From positions 33,543-48,346 of the forward strand of contig PMNJ01000353.1 of the NCBI GenBank assembly GCA_003162595.1: a stretch of DNA of 14,804 nt, given 5' to 3'. The notes below the pieces were generated by a model. The model saw nothing but the letters and a program-made list of their open reading frames with translations. It did no database searches and had not been told where the DNA came from. Below, piece after piece: positions 1-7,008 of the stretch. Every line of letters begins with the position of its first letter. The first letter of the stretch is position 1. Source of the stretch: Bacteroidales bacterium. GTDB taxonomy: Bacteria; Bacteroidota; Bacteroidia; Bacteroidales; VadinHA17. Position numbers and translations under genes: made by a program.

Positions 1-483
1 AATAGTTTTCAATTGCAAATAAATTTCCCCAAAACAAAAATACGTCCATTAATACGGAAAATCGTTACACAAAAACAGAAAGAAGTTATATTATTCACAG
101 ATATTTAAGTGGATACTTATGATTTAATATTGTTACCATTCATAAACATAATTTCTAAATAGAAAGCTTCGAATTTCAATTTCCGTGCAGATTCTTCTAT
201 GAGACTGTTATAATCATCTTGTGACTTGGTCCAACATTGGCAGTGTTGAATTCCAAAAATGGATTACTCGCTTGGCGGGGTAAGAGAGCATGAAACCTGA
301 TTTACAATATCTTGATAATGCCTTATTTACAGATTCCTGAAATCGAAGTTCACTTTTTGAGTCAACTTTGTATAAACCATACAAAGAACACTTCTTAATA
401 AGGGATGAAAGATTTTCAAAAGAAAGAAATTTATAACATACTAAACCAACTCATTTTGTAATATAGTGGAAAAACCAGTGGGC
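1..483. other. Gene-free left end
   Basis: I see no supportable gene here on either strand. The frames are broken by frequent stops and the sequence is strongly AT-rich. Only short weak dyads are visible. It may be plain intergenic sequence or a decayed gene; nothing lets me choose. Confidence 0.5.
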
Positions 484-589
484 TTGACCATAGTTGGCCG
501 GATAATATTGACCACAAAAAGCCGGAGTTAAGTCTTTGTTGTTTAGCTATGTAGGTAAACTGTAATCTTACCGGCGAAATGTGGTCAAT
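484..589. repeat. Triple TTGACCA-N6-GCCGG site in a long hairpin
   Basis: The 19-bp pattern TTGACCA-N6-GCCGG(A/T) occurs three times: directly at 484-502 and 508-526 (24-bp period), and inverted at 570-588. The second and third copies form an inverted repeat with arms 507-525 and 571-589. It has 10 perfect pairs, a 4x4 internal loop (AAAA/GAAA) and 5 more pairs. The interior also pairs: TAAG 529-532 with CTTA 567-570 after a 3-nt bulge, and GTTTA 541-545 with TAAAC 556-560. The repeats could be operator sites for a dimeric regulator, the ends of a small mobile element, or the stem of a structured RNA. No coding sequence overlaps it. The pairing is directly visible; its role is inferred. Confidence 0.6.
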
Positions 590-629
590 CAGCTTGGCTT
601 TTGCAATATTATTTAAGAACTGAATACAG

Positions 630-730
630 ATTGCAACTTTTGTCCGTTGGGGGTACTTAAAATAGAGCGAGAGCGAGAGTGAGAGCGAGTCAGCCCGAAC
701 TCTCGCTCTCTATCTTTTTTCCTCGCTCCC
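630..730 (+). repeat. Intergenic element, copy A
   Basis: The head (630-656) begins ATTGCAACTTTTG and ends GGGGGTAC. It matches copy B at 24 of 27 positions and copy C at 21 of 27. It is followed by a purine-rich GAGCGAG tract, a 12-bp stem and a T-run. GAGCGAG (665-671) can also pair with CTCGCTC (722-728) beyond the T-run, though it partly competes with the main stem. GGGGG (649-653) can pair with CTCCC (726-730) with one wobble, as an alternative. All three copies point the same way as the genes around them. I do not recognise the family. Confidence 0.65.
669..720 (+). terminator. Terminator-like hairpin of copy A
   Basis: A perfect 12-bp stem (669-680 with 699-710, GAGAGCGAGAGT and its complement) encloses an 18-nt loop and is followed by TATCTTTTTT. 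It resembles an intrinsic terminator for + strand transcription, but no gene lies immediately upstream, so it may end a non-coding transcript. Confidence 0.5.
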
Positions 731-989
731 GCTTTCACACTCATGCTTCCCTTGGAGGCACCATCTGACTTTAGTTGTGATAGTATGATCCTTTAAATCA
801 CTCTGAAGGTTGAATTTACGGGTTTCAAGTCTCTCTTGCTCCTTCCTTTTCTGTTGAGTCCAATTATAGGAATAATGTAATATTTTTTCAAAATCATGTA
901 ACATTTTCCGGAATTAACAGGCTTACTTTTATGCAGCGAAAATTCAGACACAACTTTACAGCCAGTTTTTGGGATTAAATTTTAATAAA

Positions 990-1076
990 ATGGAAACGAA
1001 TAAATTAATTAATCCCTTCAACAAATTATTGGAGGCATTAGCAAAAGAAGATAATGGTACAGATACAATAAGTTAG
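990..1076 (+). CDS. Possible 28-residue small ORF
   Basis: An ATG-initiated frame encodes 28 residues starting METNKLINPFNKLLEALAKE and ending in TAG, 37 nt before the ferritin-like gene. The middle (NPFNKLLEALAKED) could form a short amphipathic helix. No clear Shine-Dalgarno sequence precedes it and I recognise no family. It could be a leader peptide, a small protein, or chance. Confidence 0.2.
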   Translation: METNKLINPFNKLLEALAKEDNGTDTIS

Positions 1077-1113
1077 TGTTAATTGGAAGCAAAAAAAAGA
1101 AAGGAGTATAAAT

Positions 1114-1443
1114 ATGGCAGAATTTGGATCACCATTTTCAGGGTTAGCAAATGAAAAGAAACTCACAGAAGCGGAACTCATAAGAGCAATACGTTTCATG
1201 ATAGCGTCAGAGTATGAAGCAACTCAGTTGTACATGCAGCTTGCCGAGTCAACCGACAACAGGCTCGCTGTGGCGGTACTCAAAGACATAGCGAATGAGG
1301 AACGGGTACACGTTGGAGAGTTTTTGAGATTACTCCGGGAACTTGCTCCCGATGAAGAAAAATTTTATGCGGAAGGGTCAAAAGAAGTAGAAAAAATGAT
1401 CAAGAAGATGAAGAAAAATGTACAGGGGAAACCTATCCGGTAA
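1114..1443 (+). CDS. Encapsulin-type ferritin-like protein (EncFtn family), stand-alone
   Basis: This 109-residue, mostly helical protein belongs to the ferritin-like group found as encapsulin cargo. The iron ligands align with those of EncFtn (E32, E62, H65 in Rhodospirillum rubrum): E33 in the SEYEATQLY helix, and E63 and H66 in the NEERVHVGEF helix. From memory, the sequence resembles the N-terminal ferritin-like domain fused to the Pyrococcus furiosus encapsulin. Family members oxidise Fe(II) at a dimer interface and hand iron to a shell for storage. No encapsulin shell gene follows here, and the Lys-rich C-terminus (to GKPIR) does not look like a shell-targeting peptide. The start is supported by AAGGAG at 1101-1106. 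The next gene, 106 nt downstream, is a flavin reductase that might reduce iron, but that link is inference. A general rubrerythrin-like role is the alternative. Confidence 0.8.
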   Translation: MAEFGSPFSGLANEKKLTEAELIRAIRFMIASEYEATQLYMQLAESTDNRLAVAVLKDIANEERVHVGEFLRLLRELAPDEEKFYAEGSKEVEKMIKKMKKNVQGKPIR

Positions 1444-1549
1444 GTTATAATTCAAGTTGATTCATAGACTTTTAATCAGAACAAGTAGTGGTTAGACTTT
1501 GGACAAACACTTTGAGGATAAATAATAAGTAAACTGAAACTATTTCGAG

Positions 1550-2221
1550 ATGAATCAACATATTGTAAGAATAAATTCGATTAGGCACATCACCCACGAT
1601 GTGCTTAAAATTGTTACTGAGAAACCTAGGCATTATAATTTTACTCCAGGACAGGCTACTGAAATCTCTATAAACAAAGAGGGATGGAAGAACGAAAAAA
1701 GACCATTCACTTTCACCTGCCTGCCGCAGCATGATTATCTTGAGTTTTCCATTAAAACGTATCCTTTGCACAAAGGCGTTACTAATCAACTTTTACAACT
1801 GAATAAAAATGATGAGCTGATTCTGCACGATGTCTTTGGTGCAATTACATATCTGAGCGAGGGTATCTTTATTGCCGGAGGAGCAGGTGTTACTCCATTT
1901 ATTTGCATCTTCAGATATCTTCAGTCAAAAAATGAAATTGGTGATAACAAGCTCATCTTTGCCAATAAAACACAAGGCGATATAATTCTTGCAGATGAAT
2001 TTAAAACTTTGTTAGGCAAGAATTTTATCAACATTTTATCCGATGAAAAAGTTGATGGGTATGCTCATGGGCAAATCACTGAAGGTTTTATAAAGGATTA
2101 CGTTAGAGACACTAAAAAAAATATTTATGTATGCGGACCTCCGCCAATGATGGAATCCATTGAAAAGTTCTTATCCAATTTACATGTTGATAAAAAAATG
2201 ATTATCAAAGAAGTATTTTAA
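1550..2221 (+). CDS. FAD/NAD(P)-binding oxidoreductase, FNR-like (flavodoxin reductase type)
   Basis: This 223-residue cytoplasmic flavoprotein has the two-domain ferredoxin-NADP reductase fold. An N-terminal FAD-binding barrel (about 1-100) carries RPFTFT at 51-56. A nucleotide-binding domain (about 105-223) carries GGAGVTPF at 110-117 and CGPPPMM at 195-201. The chain ends in EVF, as in many FNR-like reductases. There is no 2Fe-2S domain, so it would pass electrons from NAD(P)H to a separate acceptor such as flavodoxin, ferredoxin, free flavin or iron. The start has no good ribosome site, which is common in Bacteroidota. The SDR gene begins 16 nt after the stop, so the two are probably co-transcribed. 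The physiological acceptor cannot be read from sequence. Confidence 0.85.
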   Translation: MNQHIVRINSIRHITHDVLKIVTEKPRHYNFTPGQATEISINKEGWKNEKRPFTFTCLPQHDYLEFSIKTYPLHKGVTNQLLQLNKNDELILHDVFGAITYLSEGIFIAGGAGVTPFICIFRYLQSKNEIGDNKLIFANKTQGDIILADEFKTLLGKNFINILSDEKVDGYAHGQITEGFIKDYVRDTKKNIYVCGPPPMMESIEKFLSNLHVDKKMIIKEVF

Positions 2222-2237
2222 TAAAACATTAAATGGA

Positions 2238-2999
2238 ATGAAAAAGCTTGAAAATAAAACGGTATTTATTACAGGAGGATTATCGGGAATTGGTATGGCA
2301 TGTGCCTTTGCAGCAATAAAGGAGGGCGCCAACGTAGCAGTAGCTGATTTAAAATCAGAAAATAGCGATAAGGCAATGCTGGAGATTAAAAAGGAAAATC
2401 CCAGGGCCATTTTTATTGAATGTGATGTATCGGTATTTGCGCAGGTTCAAATGGCTATTCAAAAAGTGGTAAGCACATTTGGAAGCCTTGATGTTGCTCT
2501 TAACAATGCAGGAATTGGGGGTGAATCGAGTAAAGTTGGTGATATGTCAGAGCAAGCTTGGCTCAAAGTGATTGGCATAAACTTAAATGGTGTTTTCAAT
2601 GGAATGAAGCATGAGCTGACACAGATGGTCAAACAAAAGAAAGGGGTAATAGTAAATATGTCCTCAATTCTGGGTAAAGTAGGTTTCGCCACTTCAGCTC
2701 ACTATGTTGCAGCAAAACATGGCATTATTGGGCTTACACAAACTGCTGCATTGGAGTACGCTACTGAAGGAATAAGAATCAATGCAATCTGTCCGGGCTT
2801 TATTGAAACGCCTTTGCTCACCAATGCTGGCATTATCAAAGATTCAGATCTTCAAAAGTATATTATTGGGCTACATCCAATGAAACGTTTAGGAAAATCA
2901 GAAGAAGTCGCCTCTGGGTTTATCTTCCTTGCTTCTGATGACAGCTCATTTTTAACAGGAACAGCACTCGAAATTGAAGGTGGCTTCCTGGCACAATAA
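2238..2999 (+). CDS. SDR family oxidoreductase
   Basis: This 253-residue classical short-chain dehydrogenase/reductase is of typical length. The cofactor motif TGGLSGIG is at 12-19. Asp37 at the end of the second strand favours NAD(H) over NADP(H). NNAG is at 89-92. The catalytic Ser143, Tyr156 and Lys160 are in place (SAHYVAAK), followed by the CPGFIETPL motif. The C-terminus EGGFLAQ is typical of the family. It would interconvert an alcohol and a ketone or aldehyde. The substrate is unknown; relatives act on 3-oxoacyl chains, sugars or cyclic alcohols. It lies 16 nt after the FNR-like reductase and likely shares its transcript. Confidence 0.9.
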   Translation: MKKLENKTVFITGGLSGIGMACAFAAIKEGANVAVADLKSENSDKAMLEIKKENPRAIFIECDVSVFAQVQMAIQKVVSTFGSLDVALNNAGIGGESSKVGDMSEQAWLKVIGINLNGVFNGMKHELTQMVKQKKGVIVNMSSILGKVGFATSAHYVAAKHGIIGLTQTAALEYATEGIRINAICPGFIETPLLTNAGIIKDSDLQKYIIGLHPMKRLGKSEEVASGFIFLASDDSSFLTGTALEIEGGFLAQ

Positions 3000-3112
3000 T
3001 TAAAATAACTAAAAATAGTAACTCAAAGTTTAATTGCAGCCTTTATCAAATTTGCAGAGAAATGAGTTAACGGAAATGAATTTCAGTCTATTTTCATATA
3101 AAGCAAGACTAC

Positions 3113-3304
3113 ATGGCAAAATATTCAAAAAAAGCTCAAAACAAAATTGAGGAAATAATGCATGAATTTAAGGAAGGAACTTTAAAATCAGGCAGAAATG
3201 GTGAGAATGGTAAAGTAACAAACAGGAAACAAGCCATTGCTATTGGTATAAGTGAAGCAAAAGAAGCTGGATTAAAAGTGCCTGCAAAAAAAGCTGCAAA
3301 ATGA
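3113..3304 (+). CDS. DUF6496 family small basic protein
   Basis: This 63-residue Lys/Ala-rich protein carries the family's conserved patterns: a helix reading IMHEFKEGTLKSGRNG (about 14-30), then VTNRKQAIAIGISEAKEAG (about 35-53) and a Lys/Ala tail. The function of this family is not established. The high positive charge and short repeat-like ending suggest nucleic acid contact or a stress role, which is speculation. No clear ribosome site precedes the ATG. It sits alone, 113 nt after the SDR gene and about 250 nt before the PoxB-like gene. Confidence 0.8.
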   Translation: MAKYSKKAQNKIEEIMHEFKEGTLKSGRNGENGKVTNRKQAIAIGISEAKEAGLKVPAKKAAK

Positions 3305-3320
3305 TATCCGGGTAATGTAG

Positions 3321-3340
3321 AAACAGTAAAAATTCTGTTT
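3321..3340 (+). terminator. Weak hairpin after the DUF6496 gene
   Basis: AAACAG at 3321-3326 pairs with CTGTTT at 3335-3340 around an 8-nt AT-rich loop, 17 nt after the stop codon. No strong T-run follows (GGTTTAGTC), so it is at best a weak terminator or a 3' end stabiliser. Confidence 0.25.
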
Positions 3341-3363
3341 GGTTTAGTCTATACTGGTTTGTC

Positions 3364-3406
3364 AGGTTGGCAAAACGGCATCAGGGATATGGAAATTTTC
3401 CAACCT
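3364..3406 (+). promoter_or_regulatory. Long hairpin in the leader region of the PoxB-like gene
   Basis: AGGTTGG at 3364-3370 pairs with CCAACCT at 3400-3406. After a single bulged C, AAAA 3372-3375 pairs with TTTT 3396-3399, giving 11 pairs around a 20-nt loop. An alternative, ATGGAAA 3389-3395 with TTTCCAT 3409-3415, uses part of the loop and 3' arm, so the two structures exclude each other. That arrangement could support leader regulation of the gene starting at 3559, but no known riboswitch motif is recognisable. The remaining sequence to 3558 holds nothing else I can name. Confidence 0.35.
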
Positions 3407-3558
3407 TCTTTCCATGACCAACGAAAAGGTACTCGAGCGTGATACCCGTTAATCAGTTCTTCATAAAAAGACAACAACCAGGCAGAATTTTTTTCTTTAA
3501 ATGATTTATTAAGGCATTTTTAGAAATAGCGATAAAAAATCGAGTATAAAACTAAATT

Positions 3559-5295
3559 ATGAGCAAAAATATTTCGGACCAACTGGTGGAAGCATTAGTT
3601 GATGCAGGTATCCAAAGGATCTATGCAGTAACAGGAGATAGTCTCAATCACTTAAATGCAGCTGTGCACCGTAACGGTAAAATCAAATGGATCCATGTAC
3701 GGCATGAAGAGACCGGTGCATTCGCTGCTGGTGCAGAAGCCCAGCTTAATGGACTGGCATGTTGCGCTGGCAGCAGTGGACCAGGTCATGTCCACCTGAT
3801 AAACGGATTATATGATGCCCACCGTTCATCGGCTCCAGTACTGGCCATTGCCTCTACACTCCCAACCAAAGAATTTGGAACAAGTTATTTTCAGGAAACA
3901 AACACAATCAAACTTTTTGACGATTGCAGTTGCTACAATCAGGTTGCTGCCACTCCTGCACAATTGCCACGCATGCTTCAGGCCGCTCTTCAGCATGCCG
4001 TCCATAAAAAAGGCGTAGCTGTCATTGGATTGCCTGGTGATATTACCAACCTTCCTTCAGTGGCACCTGAAACTACTACCATACTTTTTCGGAACAAGCC
4101 TGTTGTCAGACCATCCGAAGACGAACTGTTACAACTGGCCTCATTGTTAAACTCGCACAAAAAGGTAACAATTTTCTGCGGGTTAGGTGCAAGGGAGGCA
4201 CATACAGAAATTATTCAGCTTGCAGAAAGACTAAAGGCTCCCGTAGCCTATTCTTATAAAGCGAAAATGGCGATCCAGTATAATAATCCCTATGAAGTAG
4301 GGCTCACCGGATTACTGGGGATTCCATCAGCATATCATAGCATGCATGAGTGTGAATTGCTTGTATTATTGGGTACTGATTTCCCATATACTCCATTTAT
4401 GCCAATTAAAAATAAAATAGTTCAAATTGATATAAAACCTGAAAACCTCGGAAGAAGAGCCAAACTCGATCTGGGGCTATGTGGAGACGTGAGAGATACC
4501 CTAAATGCACTTATGTCTATGGTTGAGATGAAAACAGATACAACTTTCCTTCATCAGCAATTGGCGTTTTATAATGAAGTAAAGAAGAAATTACTGATCT
4601 ATGTAAAGGATACTGGGAAACCAAATGCAATTCATCCTGAATTTGTAGCCTCCGTGATTAATGAGCTTGCCGCCAGGGATGCTATTTTCACTGTCGACAC
4701 TGGAATGTGTTGTGTATGGGCTGCACGGTATATTGAAGGAACAGGCGAGCGAAAAATGCTAGGTTCGTTCAATCACGGTTCAATGGCAAACGCAATGCCT
4801 CAAGCCATTGGTGCAGCGCTTGCATGTCCCGGCAAACAAGTGATTGCATTCTGCGGTGATGGAGGCCTGTCTATGTTGTTGGGAGATCTGATGACAATTG
4901 TCCAGTATAAATTACCTGTAAAGATCATTGTTTTTAACAACCGAACTCTTGGAATGGTGAAACTGGAAATGGAAGTAGCGGGGATTCCTGATCGGGAGAC
5001 AGAGATGATGAACCCAGACTTTACAAAAATAGCAGAAGCAATGGGAATGCAGGGTATTACCATAAGTGAGCCTGATGAAGTGAAATCAGGATTAGAAAAG
5101 GCTTTTCTACAGGAAGGCCCTGTATTGGTTACGATTCAGACTGATCCTAATGCTCTTGCAATGCCTCCTAAGTTGGAATTTGACCAGATGAAAGGTATGG
5201 CATTATATATGGAGAAAATGATGTTAGGTGGTCGGATGGATGAGGTATTTAATATTATTTCGTCCAACTATAAACATTTGAGTGAGGTGATATGA
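3559..5295 (+). CDS. poxB: Pyruvate:quinone oxidoreductase (pyruvate oxidase, PoxB-like)
   Basis: This 578-residue ThDP enzyme is close in length and pattern to E. coli PoxB (572), which oxidises pyruvate to acetate and CO2 and passes electrons through FAD to membrane quinone. The N-terminal pyrimidine-binding domain has catalytic Glu50 in VRHEE. A central FAD-type domain spans about 190-330. The C-terminal domain carries the ThDP/Mg motif GDGG (433-436) to NN (460-461) and the strongly conserved LGSFNHGSMANAMPQA. The C-terminal tail (GGRMDEVFNIISSNYKH) aligns with the PoxB membrane-binding tail, so quinone rather than oxygen is the likely acceptor. Acetolactate synthase is less likely given the near end-to-end match to PoxB. 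It is probably a single-gene unit, with a leader of up to about 250 nt and intergenic element copy B downstream. Confidence 0.88.
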   Translation: MSKNISDQLVEALVDAGIQRIYAVTGDSLNHLNAAVHRNGKIKWIHVRHEETGAFAAGAEAQLNGLACCAGSSGPGHVHLINGLYDAHRSSAPVLAIASTLPTKEFGTSYFQETNTIKLFDDCSCYNQVAATPAQLPRMLQAALQHAVHKKGVAVIGLPGDITNLPSVAPETTTILFRNKPVVRPSEDELLQLASLLNSHKKVTIFCGLGAREAHTEIIQLAERLKAPVAYSYKAKMAIQYNNPYEVGLTGLLGIPSAYHSMHECELLVLLGTDFPYTPFMPIKNKIVQIDIKPENLGRRAKLDLGLCGDVRDTLNALMSMVEMKTDTTFLHQQLAFYNEVKKKLLIYVKDTGKPNAIHPEFVASVINELAARDAIFTVDTGMCCVWAARYIEGTGERKMLGSFNHGSMANAMPQAIGAALACPGKQVIAFCGDGGLSMLLGDLMTIVQYKLPVKIIVFNNRTLGMVKLEMEVAGIPDRETEMMNPDFTKIAEAMGMQGITISEPDEVKSGLEKAFLQEGPVLVTIQTDPNALAMPPKLEFDQMKGMALYMEKMMLGGRMDEVFNIISSNYKHLSEVI

Positions 5296-5379
5296 TTTGG
5301 AAAAGTATTTGTGATTAATGAGTTTAATAAGCATTGAGCATTCCGGTTTTCATTCCTCAGTTTGCCCGGATTTTCCAAA
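5296..5379. repeat. Spaced inverted repeat after poxB
   Basis: TTTGGAAAA at 5296-5304 and TTTTCCAAA at 5371-5379 are perfect 9-bp inverted repeats 66 nt apart. The first begins right after the poxB stop codon and the second ends 3 nt before element copy B. Pairing over this distance would be weak, so the repeat may be incidental or mark the edge of an insertion. Confidence 0.35.
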
Positions 5380-5382
5380 CAG

Positions 5383-5454
5383 GTTGCAACTTTTGTCCGT
5401 TCGGAGTACCAAACGAAACAAGAAGTTAGTTTCGATCTCTTTTTTTGGAACTCC
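5383..5454 (+). repeat. Intergenic element, copy B
   Basis: The head (5383-5409) starts GTTGCAACTTTTG and ends CGGAGTAC, matching copy A at 24 of 27 and copy C at 22 of 27 positions. The rest folds well. GGAGT 5403-5407 pairs with ACTCC 5450-5454, CCAAA 5409-5413 with TTTGG 5444-5448 (opposed A5408/A5449), and CGAAAC 5414-5419 with GTTTCG 5429-5434. The T-run would lie in a bulge of the 3' arm. The stem sequences are unrelated to those of copies A and C. It sits 88 nt downstream of poxB. Confidence 0.65.
5414..5446 (+). terminator. Terminator-like hairpin of copy B
   Basis: CGAAAC/GTTTCG (6 bp, 9-nt loop) is followed by ATCTCTTTTTTT. It could end the poxB transcript. The stem is short, and the T-run competes with the longer fold described for the element. 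Confidence 0.45.
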
Positions 5455-5530
5455 CTAATGCTTCACTAATCTTAAGTATGAGCTGCATGGATTCTGTTGA
5501 CTGAATTTGTCTGGTTGAACATTCATCCTG

Positions 5531-5565
5531 TTTTGTATCAACTTAGCAATTATCGATTACTTTTG
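5531..5565 (+). promoter_or_regulatory. Bacteroidota-type promoter for the esterase gene
   Basis: TTTTG at 5531-5535 lies 22 nt before TACTTTTG at 5558-5565, matching the TTG-N17-23-TAnnTTTG pattern known for this phylum. Transcription would begin a few bases after 5565, leaving a leader of about 75 nt before the ATG at 5648. The rest of 5455-5647 holds no other recognisable feature. Confidence 0.55.
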
Positions 5566-5647
5566 TGTTTCAAACATGATCCCGGATTGTGAGGTGAAAT
5601 AACAAAATGTTTTATATTAATAATTTAACTTATTAGGAGATAAAATC

Positions 5648-6868
5648 ATGAAAAAAATATTTCCAATAATTGTAACATTTGTTACAGTTTTACTGGCCTC
5701 TGTTTCCGCTTTAGGTCAGCAACCGACAACAACAGCAACGGCTTCTGCAGCAAGGCCTCAATTCAGAACACCACCAAGAATTATATCACCTGAAATCCTG
5801 CCGGATAACAAGGTCTCTTTCAGGGTCTATGCAAAGGATGCAACAAAGATCACCGTATCGGGTGAATGGCAGGATGGTCCTAATTCAACCGAAGCGCTTG
5901 TCAGAAACGACACTGGATTGTTTACGCTTACACTCGGACCGCTAAAGCCTGAGCTATATGGATACACTTTCAATGTAGATGGTGCACGAACGATTGATCC
6001 GAATAATGTTCAGGTTCGTCGAGACGGCACTCGATACGCAAGTTTTTTCATAATCCCTGGTATTGAATCTGATCTATATGTTCAGAAACCCGGAGTTCCT
6101 CATGGTAATGTGTCAAAAGTATGGTACAATTCTCCTGTCCTTGGAATGGATCGCAGGGTATATGTTTATACACCTGCAGGTTATGAAAAAGGCAATCAGA
6201 AATACCCCGTATTTTACCTGCTTCACGGAGCCGGAGGCGATGAGGATGCATGGACTAACATGGGCCGTGCTGCCCAGATAATGGACAACCTTATTGCACG
6301 GGGTAAGGCAAAGCCAATGATAGTGGTAATGACGAATGGAAATGCCAACCAGGCAGGTGCGCCAAATGATGTAACTGACGTTACGTTACAGGGAGATGCA
6401 ATGGCTGCATACCAGAAGCTTGCCGGGAAATTCGAGGCACACCTTGTAAAGGATCTCGTTCCTTTTATCGAGAATAATTATAAAGTCATTACAGGTAAGG
6501 ATAACCGGGCTATTGCCGGATTATCAATGGGAGGCATGCAAACTCAGACTATCACGAACGACAATCCCGGAATGTTCAGCTATGTAGGTGTATTCAGCAT
6601 GGGTATAATGAACTTTGGTCCGCAGAACCAGGATGCTGCAAAGCTTGACCAGGAAAGGGAAACTAAGATCGAAGCACTGAAAAACAGCGGTTGTAAACTA
6701 TACTGGATAGGTGTCGGCAAGGATGATTTCCTATACCAGAGTGTTGTTAAACTCAGGAGCACTCTCGACAAGCACAACTTTAAATATACTTATCGCGAAA
6801 GCAGCGGAGGCCACACATGGACCAACTGGAGGATATACCTGTCAGAGTTTGCACCTCAGTTGTTCTGA
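5648..6868 (+). CDS. Secreted esterase, CE1/esterase D type, with N-terminal Ig-like domain
   Basis: This 406-residue protein starts with a signal peptide (1 to about 23, cleavage near SALG/QQ), then a Thr/Ala-rich linker. An E-set domain of the type often joined to glycan enzymes covers about 45-137 (VSFRVYAKDATKITVSGEW). The alpha/beta-hydrolase domain (about 150-406) is like feruloyl and acetylxylan esterases. HGAGGDE is at 193-199, the nucleophile Ser293 in GLSMGG, the probable acid Asp359 or Asp360 in GKDD, and His389 in SGGHTW. Such enzymes release acyl groups from plant polysaccharides; the exact substrate is not visible. It likely acts in the periplasm or outside. The start is supported by AGGAG at 5635-5639. 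No other glycan-degradation gene is nearby, so this is not a typical polysaccharide utilisation locus. Confidence 0.85.
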   Translation: MKKIFPIIVTFVTVLLASVSALGQQPTTTATASAARPQFRTPPRIISPEILPDNKVSFRVYAKDATKITVSGEWQDGPNSTEALVRNDTGLFTLTLGPLKPELYGYTFNVDGARTIDPNNVQVRRDGTRYASFFIIPGIESDLYVQKPGVPHGNVSKVWYNSPVLGMDRRVYVYTPAGYEKGNQKYPVFYLLHGAGGDEDAWTNMGRAAQIMDNLIARGKAKPMIVVMTNGNANQAGAPNDVTDVTLQGDAMAAYQKLAGKFEAHLVKDLVPFIENNYKVITGKDNRAIAGLSMGGMQTQTITNDNPGMFSYVGVFSMGIMNFGPQNQDAAKLDQERETKIEALKNSGCKLYWIGVGKDDFLYQSVVKLRSTLDKHNFKYTYRESSGGHTWTNWRIYLSEFAPQLF

Positions 6869-6889
6869 TAACTTCCTTTTTTAAACACA

Positions 6890-6905
6890 TGCCTGACTTC
6901 AGGCA
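6890..6905. terminator. Small hairpin after the esterase gene
   Basis: TGCCTG 6890-6895 pairs with CAGGCA 6900-6905 across an ACTT tetraloop, 22 nt after the stop codon. There is no T-run on the + strand side, but a T-run (6877-6882) lies just before it. It may protect a 3' end or terminate weakly. Confidence 0.35.
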
Positions 6906-6959
6906 GGTTCTGGTTACAAGAAACTGAGTGAGAGCGTTCCCTCCTATTCCAAACACCCG

Positions 6960-6979
6960 CCTGAATGAATTCATTCAGG
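6960..6979. repeat. Perfect 20-bp palindrome upstream of the BASS transporter
   Basis: CCTGAATG, AATT, CATTCAGG form a perfect palindrome with an EcoRI-type centre, ending 25 bases before the transporter start codon. As DNA it could be an operator for a dimeric regulator. As RNA it would be an 8-bp hairpin with a 4-nt loop directly before the ribosome site AGGGGAG. Confidence 0.6.
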
Positions 6980-6993
6980 AAGGGGAGAATATT

Positions 6994-7008
6994 ATGCGCA
7001 TCAGATGA
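6994..7008 (+). other. Four-codon minicistron coupled to the transporter start
   Basis: ATG at 6994 reads MRIR and stops at TGA 7006-7008, which overlaps the transporter ATG at 7005 as ATGA. The purine-rich ribosome site AGGGGAG (6981-6987) is well placed for 6994 and rather far for 7005. Ribosomes may therefore initiate at the minicistron and restart on the transporter gene. It may also be chance. Confidence 0.3.

Noticed and set aside
710..904. A 64-residue minus-strand ORF
   Set aside because: Its composition is not convincing, I recognise no domain, it has no clear ribosome site, and its end runs into the terminator-like hairpin of copy A.
1444..1549. Encapsulin shell gene or fragment after the ferritin-like gene
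   Set aside because: The gap is short and non-coding, and the next ORF is clearly an FNR-like reductase.
3305..3558. TPP riboswitch before the ThDP-dependent enzyme
   Set aside because: I could not find the conserved CTGAGA-type core or its 3' partner. The gene uses ThDP but does not make it.
6906..6950. Possible fourth, degenerate copy of the intergenic element (CTGGTTACAA followed by GTGAGAGCG)
   Set aside because: Only about ten bases of the head match, and the conserved TTTTG...CCG...GTAC part is missing.
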